This document shows, one piece after another, positions 26,653 through 35,355 of a stretch of 40,398 nt of DNA. The notes beneath the pieces are model-generated. The model worked only from the letters and a program-made list of their open reading frames with translations. It made no database searches and was not told the DNA's origin. A program made the position numbers and the translations under genes. Position 1 is the first letter of the stretch, and each line of letters starts with the position of its first letter. Origin of the DNA: Alphaproteobacteria bacterium (GTDB taxonomy: Bacteria; Pseudomonadota; Alphaproteobacteria; Rickettsiales; Midichloriaceae); NCBI GenBank assembly GCA_013288625.1, contig JABDBN010000010.1, positions 1-40,398 on the forward strand. The letters are read 5' to 3'.

Positions 26653-29600
26653 TGCCTACCGCCTTCTTAACAAGTCTTTTTAATGTTGCTGGCATGAGAC
26701 TACAATAATTGGCCACCTTTTCCATGGCAAGATAAACTACTGGAGTGGTGTAAAGCGTGAGCATCTGGCTGATAATCAATCCTCCAATAATTGAAATTCC
26801 TAAAGGCTTGCGAAATTCAGAACCCACACCGGAGCCAAAAGCTAGCGGCAATGCTCCAAGCAGAGCGGCTAGTGTAGTCATCATAATCGGTCTAAATCTG
26901 AGCAGGGCAGCATTGTAAATTGCCTCGCGAGATGATTCCTGTCCGGTCTTTTTAATATATAATGCAAAATCAATCATCATGATGGCATTCTTCTTCACAA
27001 TGCCAATCAGCAAAATAATGCCGATCAGAGCGATTACAGTAAACTCCGTCCGCGTACAGATCAATGCAAGTAACGCTCCAACACCCGCAGAAGGGATAGT
27101 TGACAGAATGGTAATGGGATGAATAAGGTTTTCATACAACATCCCCAAAACCAGATACACTGAAATAATTGCTGCTAAAACCAGATAAGGTTCGTTCTTA
27201 AGCGAAGACTGAAAAGCTTCTGCGGTTCCTCGAAAAATGCATTGCACAGTATTAGGGAGACGCATATTTTTCACCTCATCAGTCACCTGGGCTACAGCAT
27301 CTCCAAGCGCCACATTCGGCATTAAGTTAAATGAGAGTGTCGCCGATGGCGACAGCCCCTGATGATTGACCGAGAGTAAAGTTGAAGTAGGCTCAAAAGA
27401 TGCAAATGACGCTAGCGGCACCAATACACCGTTACTGTTAAGAACATACATATCACGGAGTATGTCCGGGTTCTGCCAGTACTTTGGCGCCACTTCAAGC
27501 ACGACATAATATTGATTGAGCACAGTATACGTTGTTGAAACCAGGCTCTGCCCAAAAGCCGCATATAGTGCTTTATCAACTTGCGCCGCAGTCACATGGT
27601 AACTTGCAGCAGCGTCATAGTCTAACTTAACGGTGATCTGTCTGCCCTTGTCTCTCTGATCACTATTGATATCGGCAATACCATTTTGATTGGCAAGCTG
27701 TTGCATAATCTTTTGAGAATAAACCTGTACATCATGTATACTATCAGCAGAAATCGTATATTGGAATTGCGCATTTGCCTGTCTGCCTCCTACACTGATA
27801 TCCTGCGGGGATTGCATATAAATAGAGGTACCCGGAATATTAGATAGTTTGGGTCGCAGCCGGTTTATCACTGCATCAGCAGTGACTTTTCGAATCCCTA
27901 TACCTTTTAGAATAATAAATAAAGTCCCGGAGTTCACATTTGATCCGCCTATGAAACCCACTACATTTTCTATATCAGGATCTTGCTGGATAGTGGCCAT
28001 TACTTTTTCAAATTTCTTCTTAAGCAGTTGGAATGAAATATCCTGATCCGAAACCATACTTACTACAATCCTACCTGTATCCTGTTGGGGGAAAAATCCT
28101 TTGGGAATTTCAATATATAATAAGACCGATATTATTATCGTTAGTAAAGTAGCTAAAAGCGCAAACTTCCCTTTATTCAAAACCAGCTTTAAAGAGTGTT
28201 CATAAAACCTGGTTGCTTTGACTACAGATTTGGTTTTTACCGTTCCAGATTCTAACAAGAAGGCACACATCATAGGAGTTATCGTCAATGATATTAACAT
28301 GGAAATGAAAATCGACATTGCCAAGGTAAATGCGAATTCATTAAAGATTTTTCCTACAATTCCTCCCATGCAGAGTATGGGTATAAAAACTGCGATCAGT
28401 GATATACTGATCGATAATATAGTGAACCCGATTTCTTCTGTGCCTTTAAGTGCAGCTTCTTTAGGCTTCATTCCTCCTTCAATATACCTGGAAATATTTT
28501 CAAGTACTACAATCGCATCATCAATCACAAACCCTGTGGAAATCGTTAATGCCATAAGAGAAAGGGTGTTGAGGCTAAAGCCTGCAAGATATATTCCACA
28601 AAATGTACCCAACAAAGAAAGTACCATGGCAGTACCAGGTATCATTGTGGCTCTTACGTTCCGCAGAGATGCATAGACCACGCAGATGACAAAAATTACT
28701 GACATAATCAAAGTCAGCTCAACATCGTGCAAAGCTGCCCTGATAGTCACGGTTCTGTCAAGCACGAGGTGCATATCAATACCTGGCTTTATCATCTCCT
28801 TAAGCTGCGGCATGATATTTCGGACATTATCAACTGTATTGATAACGTTAGCACCAGGCTCTTTAAAGATGATGATGGATATACCAGTTTTGCCGTTAAG
28901 CATTCCTGCATTACGCAAATCCTGCACGGAATCCACCACTTCTGCAACATCAGATAGCCTTATGGTTTGACCATTTTTATAGGAAACTATCATAGGCCGA
29001 TATTGTTCAGCGGTAAGCAATTGAGAATTTAACTTCAGATTTGAGACAAACTCACCATGAGATAGTTGACCACTTGCTGAATTAACATTATTAGCTCTTA
29101 TAGTTTTGCCAATTTCATCAATCCCCAGACCATATTTATTTAACTCCATGGGATTTAATTCAACACGCACTGCCGGAAGCGAGCCTCCTCCTATAGTCAC
29201 TTGCCCGACTCCACTTACCTTTGAAATCGTTTGCTGCAATATGGTGCTCGCTACGTCATACATAACTGCACGATCATAGATATCAGAAGTTAGCGCTATA
29301 ATCATGATCGGAGCATCTGCAGGGTTGGCTTTGCGATAAGTAGGATGAGTGGGTAAATTAGCTGGCAGATCATCAGCAGAGGCGTTTATCGCAGCCTGGA
29401 CATCACGGGCAGCCCCATTAATATCCCTTGATAAATCAAACTGCACTACCACGCGTGCTGAACCTAAAGTACTGCTCGAAGTCATTTCAGTAATACCAGC
29501 GATGCGCGTTAAATGGCGTTCCAGTGGAGTGGCAACAGAAGTCGCCATGATCTCAGGGCTAGCTCCAGGCAAGGAAGCTTGTACTGTGATGGTGGGAAAT

Positions 29601-29722
29601 TCAATTTGAGGCATGGGTGCCACTGGTAGCACATAAAATGACAGCATCCCAGCCAAAGCTATAGCAATAGCCACCAAAGTCGTAGCTACAGGCCTTGCGA
29701 TAAATGGTGCCGATATATTCAT
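26642..29722 (-). CDS. mdtC: RND multidrug efflux permease, MdtC-like
   Basis: An inner-membrane proton-driven drug exporter of 1,026 residues. The start FIARPVATTLVAIAIALAG and the segments VAPMPQIEFPTI, AARDVQAAINASADDLP and YRKANPADAPIMI match E. coli MdtC rather than MdtB or AcrB. The proton-relay helix contains TGFVIDDAIVVLEN. The usual twelve membrane segments and two large periplasmic loops are present. The last quarter has GIVKKNAIMMIDFAL and LLRFRPIMMTTLAALLGALP. It begins one base after mdtB, as expected for subunits of a mixed MdtB/MdtC trimer. Confidence 0.95.
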   Translation of the reverse strand: MNISAPFIARPVATTLVAIAIALAGMLSFYVLPVAPMPQIEFPTITVQASLPGASPEIMATSVATPLERHLTRIAGITEMTSSSTLGSARVVVQFDLSRDINGAARDVQAAINASADDLPANLPTHPTYRKANPADAPIMIIALTSDIYDRAVMYDVASTILQQTISKVSGVGQVTIGGGSLPAVRVELNPMELNKYGLGIDEIGKTIRANNVNSASGQLSHGEFVSNLKLNSQLLTAEQYRPMIVSYKNGQTIRLSDVAEVVDSVQDLRNAGMLNGKTGISIIIFKEPGANVINTVDNVRNIMPQLKEMIKPGIDMHLVLDRTVTIRAALHDVELTLIMSVIFVICVVYASLRNVRATMIPGTAMVLSLLGTFCGIYLAGFSLNTLSLMALTISTGFVIDDAIVVLENISRYIEGGMKPKEAALKGTEEIGFTILSISISLIAVFIPILCMGGIVGKIFNEFAFTLAMSIFISMLISLTITPMMCAFLLESGTVKTKSVVKATRFYEHSLKLVLNKGKFALLATLLTIIISVLLYIEIPKGFFPQQDTGRIVVSMVSDQDISFQLLKKKFEKVMATIQQDPDIENVVGFIGGSNVNSGTLFIILKGIGIRKVTADAVINRLRPKLSNIPGTSIYMQSPQDISVGGRQANAQFQYTISADSIHDVQVYSQKIMQQLANQNGIADINSDQRDKGRQITVKLDYDAAASYHVTAAQVDKALYAAFGQSLVSTTYTVLNQYYVVLEVAPKYWQNPDILRDMYVLNSNGVLVPLASFASFEPTSTLLSVNHQGLSPSATLSFNLMPNVALGDAVAQVTDEVKNMRLPNTVQCIFRGTAEAFQSSLKNEPYLVLAAIISVYLVLGMLYENLIHPITILSTIPSAGVGALLALICTRTEFTVIALIGIILLIGIVKKNAIMMIDFALYIKKTGQESSREAIYNAALLRFRPIMMTTLAALLGALPLAFGSGVGSEFRKPLGISIIGGLIISQMLTLYTTPVVYLAMEKVANYCSLMPATLKRLVKKAVGNEI

Positions 29723-29723
29723 A

Positions 29724-32700
29724 TCATACTCCCACCACTGGAGGGCTTTCTACAAGCGGCGGGGAAATTTTTACTATTTGCCAGTTTTTGAATTTCTTTG
29801 ACAGGTTTTCAAAAAAGAGGAACACCACTGGTGTGGTGTATAGTGTTAGTACCTGGCTAACAATCAACCCGGCAACTATAGTGACTCCAAGTGACTGCCG
29901 CAGTTCCGATCCCATACCACTCATTAAAATAAGCGGAATACCACTCAGCAGAGAGGCAGCAGTAGTCATAAGAATAGGGCGCAACCTAAGCAAACAGGCA
30001 TTATAGATAGCATCATAAGCATTTTTGCCATAAACACGTTGCTGCTCCAAGGCAAAATCGATCATCATAATCGCATTCTTCTTAACGATACCTATCAACA
30101 GGATTATACCAATGAGACCAATTATATCAAGACTCCTACCTGAGAGATAAAGCACCAGCATAGCGCCCATACAAGCCGATGGCAGAGTTGAGATTATAGT
30201 TACAGGATGGATATAGCTTTCATATAAAATCCCGAGTACGATATAAACAACTGTAACAGCAGCAATGATGAGCAGCCATTCATTGCCCAGCGAATTCTCA
30301 AACATCCCAGCTTCTCCCTGGAATCCACCTTCAATGGTAGCTGGCATGGCCAGATCTTTTTTAGCAGCAGCCACAATATCTAGCGCATCACCCAGCGCCA
30401 AACCTGATGCGAGATCAAATGAGATAGTTGATGCCGGAAACTGATTTTGGCGAGTAATCACCAGTTGGGTATTTTCTACAGTTATATCAGAAAGATTATA
30501 TAACGGTACAATGCCTCCATTACTGGCCCTGAAATAGATATTTTCTAACGACTTTAACCCACTGCCAAGTGTAGGCAGAATTTCCATAACTACACGATAC
30601 TGGTTATGCTCGGTTAAGATATTGGATATCTGGCGCTGCCCGAAGGCATCATATAAAGTATCAGTTATTACCTGCATGGGTATGCCAAATCGGGAAGCCA
30701 GGTCACGGTTGACTTTTATATACGTCTGCAAACCATTGCTCTGCTGATCATCAACCACATTGAGCAGCTTATTATTCTCCTTAAGTTTATCGATTAAAAG
30801 TTGGTTCCACTTTTGCAGTTCACCAGCATCATGAGAGCTGATGTTGTACTGATAACGACTGCGGCTTACCCGGTCATTAACCGACAAATCCTGAATGGGC
30901 TGCAAAAATAATACCACTGGAAGTTCATCGTTAACCCGCTGGATAATTTGTTTTATCACTTCAGCCATACTCTTACTGCGATCACCTATTGGCTTGAGAT
31001 TGATCAGCATGCGCCCGCTGTTAATCGTAGTGTTAGTAGCGTCTATACCCACATAGGATGAAACTGATTCTACCGAAGGATCCTCGAGAACTATTTTGAC
31101 AACTCTCTGCTGCTGCTCCTGCATAGATTCAAATGAAGACTTTTGCGAGGCCTGCGTAATTCCCTGAATAATTCCAGTATCCTGTTCCGGGAAAAAGCCT
31201 TTTGGAATGATGTAAAATAACAATATCGTTAACACCAGAGTTGCTATTGCAATAGCTAAAGTTAAGTTCTTATAATCTAAAGCAATTTTGAGAGTATGGC
31301 TGTATTTCTCTATAACCTTATCGAATAATCTGGTTAATTCCTGTTCCAGGTTACTCGCATTGTTTAAGGCTTTTTTCCTCAATACTTTGGCGCAGAGCAT
31401 AGGGGTAAGCGTCAGCGAGACAAAAGCGGAAATAAGAATGGCGACTGCAAGCGTTACTGCAAACTCTTTAAATAGCCTGCCAACAACGTCCTGCATGAAA
31501 AGTAACGGGATAAGCGCTGCAATCAGAGAAACCGTAAGCGATATAATAGTGAATCCTATTTGCGATGATCCTTTTAAAGCAGCTTCTTTAGGGCTTAACC
31601 CCTGCTCCACATATCTTTCAATATTTTCTATCATGACGATAGCATCATCAACCACAAAGCCTGTAGCGATAGTCATTGCCATAAGGCTAAGGTTATTAAC
31701 ACTAAAATTGAGTAGATACATAATAGCACAAGTGCCTACCAGCGATATAGGTATAGCAATCGCTGGAATGAGTGTTGCCGGAACGTCGTGGAGAAATACA
31801 AATATCACCAAAATCACGAGGATGATTGCAAGCAGCAGGTCAACTTCTACGTTATCAATTGAGTTTCTAATGCCGAGGGTGCGATCAGTCAGGATAGTTA
31901 CTTTAACAGATTGTGGTAGAGATGCGCTCAGTTTAGGTAGCAATTGCTTAATGTTATCCGCAACTTTTATGACGTTTACACCAGGTTGCCTTTGGATATT
32001 AATAATGATGGCAGGAGAAGAGTTTACCCAAGCTGCCTGGAGAACATCTTCAGCACCATTGATAACGGTGGCTACGTCTTTTATACGTACCGGTGCATTA
32101 TTCTTATAAGTTACAACTATTTCACCATATTCCCTGCTGGTAGTCAGCTGGTCATTTGCGTTAATTGCGTATGCGACACTCTCCCCGTCAAAGCTGCCTT
32201 TAGCTGCATTAACGTTAGCTGATGCCACGGCATTCCTCACATCTTCCATAGTAAGGCCATATGAAGCCAGTGCTGTAGGATTCGCCTGAATACGCACAGC
32301 TGGGCGCTGCCCCCCGCTTATGCTAACCAGTCCCACTCCGGCAATCTCGGAAATCTTTTGCGCCAGTTTGGTTTCAGCATAGTCTTCAACACTCGATAAA
32401 AGCTCGGAATCAGAAGTAAGAGCCAAAGTCATAATCGGAGGGTCGGCAGGATTGACTTTGCTATACACAGGAGGATTTGGTATACCACCAGGTAGGAAGG
32501 AAGCTGCGGAATTTATCGCTGCCTGAACCTCCTGTTCTGCTATATCTAAATTAAGATGCAGGCTGAACTGCAGGGTTATCAGGGAGAGCCCTCCCGAGCT
32601 TACAGATAGCATTTGATTTAAGCCTGGCATTTGCCCAAACTGGCGCTCAAGCGGAGCAGTAATCGAAGTAGCAGTAACTTCCGGTGATGCCCCAGGATAA

Positions 32701-32849
32701 TAGGTTGCAACCTGGATTGTTGGATAATCAATATCCGGCAGCGATGACACTGGTAAAAACGTATAGGCAAATGCTCCTGTTAGCAGGATTGCAATCATGA
32801 GCAAGGAAGTCGCAATTGGTCTTAATATAAATAAGCTGGATACATTCAT
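29724..32849 (-). CDS. mdtB: RND multidrug efflux permease, MdtB-like
   Basis: The second RND permease of the operon, 1,041 residues. FILRPIATSLLMIAILLTG, AEQEVQAAINSAASFLPGG and PPVYSKVNPADPPIMTLAL closely follow E. coli MdtB. The proton-relay helix is TGFVVDDAIVMIENIERY (about residue 400). Near the C-terminus are GIVKKNAIMMIDFALEQQ and LLRLRPILMTTAASLL. It overlaps the end of mdtA by an ATGA junction and abuts mdtC. The two permeases differ along their whole length, which supports a heteromeric pump rather than a recent duplication. Confidence 0.95.
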   Translation of the reverse strand: MNVSSLFILRPIATSLLMIAILLTGAFAYTFLPVSSLPDIDYPTIQVATYYPGASPEVTATSITAPLERQFGQMPGLNQMLSVSSGGLSLITLQFSLHLNLDIAEQEVQAAINSAASFLPGGIPNPPVYSKVNPADPPIMTLALTSDSELLSSVEDYAETKLAQKISEIAGVGLVSISGGQRPAVRIQANPTALASYGLTMEDVRNAVASANVNAAKGSFDGESVAYAINANDQLTTSREYGEIVVTYKNNAPVRIKDVATVINGAEDVLQAAWVNSSPAIIINIQRQPGVNVIKVADNIKQLLPKLSASLPQSVKVTILTDRTLGIRNSIDNVEVDLLLAIILVILVIFVFLHDVPATLIPAIAIPISLVGTCAIMYLLNFSVNNLSLMAMTIATGFVVDDAIVMIENIERYVEQGLSPKEAALKGSSQIGFTIISLTVSLIAALIPLLFMQDVVGRLFKEFAVTLAVAILISAFVSLTLTPMLCAKVLRKKALNNASNLEQELTRLFDKVIEKYSHTLKIALDYKNLTLAIAIATLVLTILLFYIIPKGFFPEQDTGIIQGITQASQKSSFESMQEQQQRVVKIVLEDPSVESVSSYVGIDATNTTINSGRMLINLKPIGDRSKSMAEVIKQIIQRVNDELPVVLFLQPIQDLSVNDRVSRSRYQYNISSHDAGELQKWNQLLIDKLKENNKLLNVVDDQQSNGLQTYIKVNRDLASRFGIPMQVITDTLYDAFGQRQISNILTEHNQYRVVMEILPTLGSGLKSLENIYFRASNGGIVPLYNLSDITVENTQLVITRQNQFPASTISFDLASGLALGDALDIVAAAKKDLAMPATIEGGFQGEAGMFENSLGNEWLLIIAAVTVVYIVLGILYESYIHPVTIISTLPSACMGAMLVLYLSGRSLDIIGLIGIILLIGIVKKNAIMMIDFALEQQRVYGKNAYDAIYNACLLRLRPILMTTAASLLSGIPLILMSGMGSELRQSLGVTIVAGLIVSQVLTLYTTPVVFLFFENLSKKFKNWQIVKISPPLVESPPVVGV

Positions 32850-34075
32850 TTTCTTTTCTTAGAAATAGCATGGTTTTCGCTTTTATTATCCGATGTCGAC
32901 ACCAGCATCCCTTCAACCAATTTATCTGTGCCTTCAGTTACCACTATATCATCGGCATTAACCCCACTTACAATAACCGTTTTCCCTTCCGAGTTCATAC
33001 TGGTTTCTATATTATGGATCTTGACCTTGTTTTCATTGGTCACCGCGTAGACGAAAGTGCCTTTGTTGCTATGCTGGACAGCAGCAGTTGGTATAATTAA
33101 CGCGTCTTTTATGGTTTCTACGTAAAGCTTTACATTAGCAAACTGGTTAGGGAATAATTTCAAATCTTCATTGGAAAAATCGGCCTTAAGCTTAATGGTA
33201 CCGGTTGTAGGATCAATCTGGTTGTCCAGTGCGATTAGATTCCCAGTAGCCAGCAATTCAGTTTTATCGTGGTTATAAGCTTCAACTTTTAATGCTGAAA
33301 GGTTATCGCTGTGCTTTAAAAGCTTGGGCAAGTATTTTTCCGAAAGGAAGAAAACCAGGGTGATCGGTGTTACTGTATTCACAACAGCAATCGGCGTTTG
33401 ACCAGTGCTTTGTATGACATTGCCTTCATCAATTAACCTGATGCTTATTTTACCGCTGATGGGGGATTTTATATTACAGTATTCGAGATTCACTTTAGCA
33501 TTGTCAATTAAACCTTTATCAATCTCTACAGTGCCCACATACTGTGCAACCAATGCTTTTTGTGTATCATAAACCTGCTTGGAAACTGAATTTTGATCCC
33601 AAAGCTTTTCATACCTTTTTAGATCCAGTCGCGCATTATCAAGCAAAGCGATATCCCTGGCAAGCTGGCCTTCAAATTGCTGCAATTGCGCTAAGTATGG
33701 CGCTGAGTCGATCTCAGCAAGCAAGTCTCCGGCGTTAACATTTTGCCCATCAGCAAAATGGATTTTTTTGATTTTACCACTTACCTGCGCGGTTATAGTC
33801 ACTGAATATTGGGGAGTGACTGAACCAAGTGCCGATATATAAAAACTAAAGTCTTCTTTTTTTACTTTTGCTACTGCCACAGGCAAAGCATTATGCTTCT
33901 CCTTTTGATGCATACCGAAGAAATACCAAGCTATAAAAGCTAATATCCCCAGGGCAATGATGCCACAGATCAGCTTCTTATGTTTTGTAACTATACTCTT
34001 ATCGTATTTCTTAAAATCATACTTCTTTAAATCGAACTTCTTTAAATAATCTCTAGAGTAATCCCATAGTTTCAC
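32846..34075 (-). CDS. mdtA: RND efflux periplasmic adaptor, MdtA-like (GTG start)
   Basis: A membrane fusion protein joining the permeases to the outer membrane channel; 409 residues. A basic N-terminus with the internal repeat KKYDFKKYDK (about 17-26) precedes one membrane anchor (about 34-53). A lipoyl-like half motif follows (VSGKIKKIHFADGQNVNAGDLLAEIDSA, about 95-122), then a helical hairpin (about 125-185), the second lipoyl half (CNIKSPISGKISIRLIDEGN) and beta-barrel parts. The start is GTG at 34075, with AGGT about ten bases upstream; an ATG nearer the AGGT is out of frame and soon stops. First gene of the four-gene efflux operon. Confidence 0.93.
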   Translation of the reverse strand: MKLWDYSRDYLKKFDLKKYDFKKYDKSIVTKHKKLICGIIALGILAFIAWYFFGMHQKEKHNALPVAVAKVKKEDFSFYISALGSVTPQYSVTITAQVSGKIKKIHFADGQNVNAGDLLAEIDSAPYLAQLQQFEGQLARDIALLDNARLDLKRYEKLWDQNSVSKQVYDTQKALVAQYVGTVEIDKGLIDNAKVNLEYCNIKSPISGKISIRLIDEGNVIQSTGQTPIAVVNTVTPITLVFFLSEKYLPKLLKHSDNLSALKVEAYNHDKTELLATGNLIALDNQIDPTTGTIKLKADFSNEDLKLFPNQFANVKLYVETIKDALIIPTAAVQHSNKGTFVYAVTNENKVKIHNIETSMNSEGKTVIVSGVNADDIVVTEGTDKLVEGMLVSTSDNKSENHAISKKRK

Positions 34076-34128
34076 AATATCATACCTTGATATTTATAGT
34101 TTTTCTTACCTACCTTAAACACTAAATT

Positions 34129-34156
34129 TAAATAATAGATAGGTCAAGCCTGTCAA
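34129..34156 (-). promoter_or_regulatory. Possible promoter of the mdtABC operon
   Basis: On the minus strand: perfect TTGACA (34151-34156), 16-bp spacer, TATTTA (34129-34134), about 54 bp before the GTG start. The -10 is weak, so an activator may be involved. No two-component regulator gene lies next to the operon here. Confidence 0.35.
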
Positions 34157-34163
34157 CCTTGAT

Positions 34164-34808
34164 CTATAGCGCACTCAAAAACTTCTGTGCAGCTTCAATA
34201 CACTCGGCATCTATTCCATGACCCAAACCCTCCGAGACATGCTCGGTAACCTTTATATCTAATTGAGTTAGGGTATTAACCATTATATCAAGTGCCTTAA
34301 ATGGCACGAGTGAATCATTAGTGCCATGAGTTATCAGAATTGGCGGCTTCGATTTCACCTCATTTTTGAATTCCTTAAGCCCAGCCATAAAACCCGAGAA
34401 TGAAATCACAGCTTTAGCCTGATGAGGCCTGCGATATAAGTTATGTATAGCCATCATAGCGCCCTGAGAAAAACCCATGACAATGAGGTCTTTATCTTTA
34501 AGCTTAAATCTTGCAAGCTGCCGATCGATAAACCCATTCAGTTCATCCTCAACCGATTTGGCACCGTTTAACATACCGGCATCACTACGATCCGCAAAAC
34601 CATACCACTGAAAAGCCCCGTAAAGACCACCCTCAAAAGGATAAGGTGCATCGGGCGAGACAAAGTACGCATCTGGTAACACTTGATAAAATTCCGGAGC
34701 AAGCGAAATCAAATCGGCTCCATTTGAACCATACCCATGCAGAAACACTACAAGTTGTTTGGGAATGCCACCTGAACCCGGCTCACGCTCATGATAGTTA
34801 AAGTTCAT
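34164..34808 (-). CDS. Carboxylesterase / lysophospholipase-like alpha/beta hydrolase
   Basis: A 214-residue cytoplasmic hydrolase of the phospholipase/carboxylesterase family (YpfH-like). The oxyanion-hole motif VVFLHGYGSNG (20-30) and the catalytic triad are visible: Ser114 in GFSQGA, Asp165 in THGTNDSLVP and His197 in GLGHGID. Substrate is not predictable; the family cleaves short acyl esters, thioesters or lysophospholipids. Its ATG overlaps the zeta-subunit stop by one base (TAATG), so the two are translated together. The gene ends about 90 bp before mdtA. Confidence 0.9.
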   Translation of the reverse strand: MNFNYHEREPGSGGIPKQLVVFLHGYGSNGADLISLAPEFYQVLPDAYFVSPDAPYPFEGGLYGAFQWYGFADRSDAGMLNGAKSVEDELNGFIDRQLARFKLKDKDLIVMGFSQGAMMAIHNLYRRPHQAKAVISFSGFMAGLKEFKNEVKSKPPILITHGTNDSLVPFKALDIMVNTLTQLDIKVTEHVSEGLGHGIDAECIEAAQKFLSAL

Positions 34809-35131
34809 TATTCACCCATAATTTCAGCATAAGCCTGCTGTTTGCTTTCTTCCAGTTTGTCTTCAATATCAAACCTGCTTACATTGATATTATTCTGGGC
34901 AAAGTCCTGCACCAATTTGTCAATTGCCGTTCCCTGGTGGCTGTGATCATATTCAAAAATCACCAGTTCCATGGCATAATTAACCACTTCATCCTGATTG
35001 GTGATGCCTAACAAGCCTGCCGCCCAGAACCCAAGCATTTTATAGGCCTTAGCCTTTATAGCGAGGTTGACATCAACTTTATGGTGAAAATGATTTTCAA
35101 AAGCCTTGGCCCTTTCTTCAAATTTTGTCAT
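34808..35131 (-). CDS. ATP synthase inhibitor subunit zeta (DUF1476)
   Basis: A 107-residue protein of the alphaproteobacteria-specific zeta family, which in Paracoccus blocks reverse ATP hydrolysis by F1. The N-terminus MTKFEERAKAFENHFHHKVD matches the family's M-x-x-F-x-x-R-x-x-A-F-E start. It is followed by KMLGFWAAGLLGI, the typical K-x-L-G-x-W-A-A-x-L-L-G block. An upstream in-frame TTG at 35149 would add six residues that the family lacks, so I choose the ATG at 35131. The ribosome-binding site is GAAGGGG very close to the ATG, or AAAGG ten bases away. A promoter at 35255-35284 leaves a leader of about 115 nt. The next gene, an esterase, overlaps by one base. Confidence 0.9.
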   Translation of the reverse strand: MTKFEERAKAFENHFHHKVDVNLAIKAKAYKMLGFWAAGLLGITNQDEVVNYAMELVIFEYDHSHQGTAIDKLVQDFAQNNINVSRFDIEDKLEESKQQAYAEIMGE

Positions 35132-35225
35132 ATCCCCTTCGCCTTTCAAAAATTGTGTGCGTCATGCTTCGGGTTCGCATTTCGTTTCGTATGAAGAATA
35201 CGCGCCTCATGCTCACCACTTGCAT
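35118..35225 (-). other. Possible 35-codon leader ORF overlapping the zeta start
   Basis: An ATG at 35223-35225 opens 35 codons that end at a TGA (35118-35120), 14 bases inside the zeta gene in another frame. The translation is very basic (MQVVSMRRVFFIRNEMRTR and onward). It lies wholly within the predicted leader of the zeta mRNA. No convincing ribosome-binding site is present, so it may be chance or may take part in translational coupling. Confidence 0.2.
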
Positions 35226-35254
35226 TCCTACCCAATTCTTGAAATGCTTTGGGT

Positions 35255-35284
35255 ATTATACAAAGTTACCCCCTTACCTTTCAA
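35255..35284 (-). promoter_or_regulatory. Promoter of the zeta-esterase pair
   Basis: On the minus strand: TTGAAA (35279-35284), 18-bp spacer, perfect TATAAT (35255-35260). The expected start is near 35248. The leader between there and 35131 can fold a 7-bp stem (GCATTTC / GGAATGC) soon after its beginning. Confidence 0.5.
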
Positions 35285-35324
35285 AATGTGGGTATAGAAA
35301 CACATCCATATACAATTAAAATAT

Positions 35325-35342
35325 ATATAGCACAGGTTAATT
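35325..35342 (-). repeat. 18-bp block downstream of the first TPR paralog, copy 1
   Basis: ATATAGCACAGGTTAATT on the plus strand, identical to 37554-37571. It lies 13 bp beyond the stop of the 720-residue TPR gene. Its twin lies in the matching place at the end of the 746-residue paralog, so it marks the boundary of the tandem duplication. Confidence 0.6.
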
Positions 35343-35355
35343 AATTTTTGCAGCG

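Noticed and set aside
31288..32109. Long open frame (273 codons) on the plus strand inside mdtB
   Set aside because: It is fully antisense to a well-conserved RND permease, has no ribosome-binding site, and its translation shows no domain. It is a reflection of mdtB codon use.
35131..35149. TTG at 35149 as the zeta-subunit start
   Set aside because: The family begins M-x-x-F-x-x-R-x-x-A-F-E, which matches the ATG at 35131; the six extra residues come from ribosome-binding-site-like sequence.
35106..35297. Plus-strand open frame of about 63 codons covering the gap before the zeta gene
   Set aside because: It overlaps the zeta start and its promoter on the other strand and lacks a ribosome-binding site; no family resemblance could be supported.
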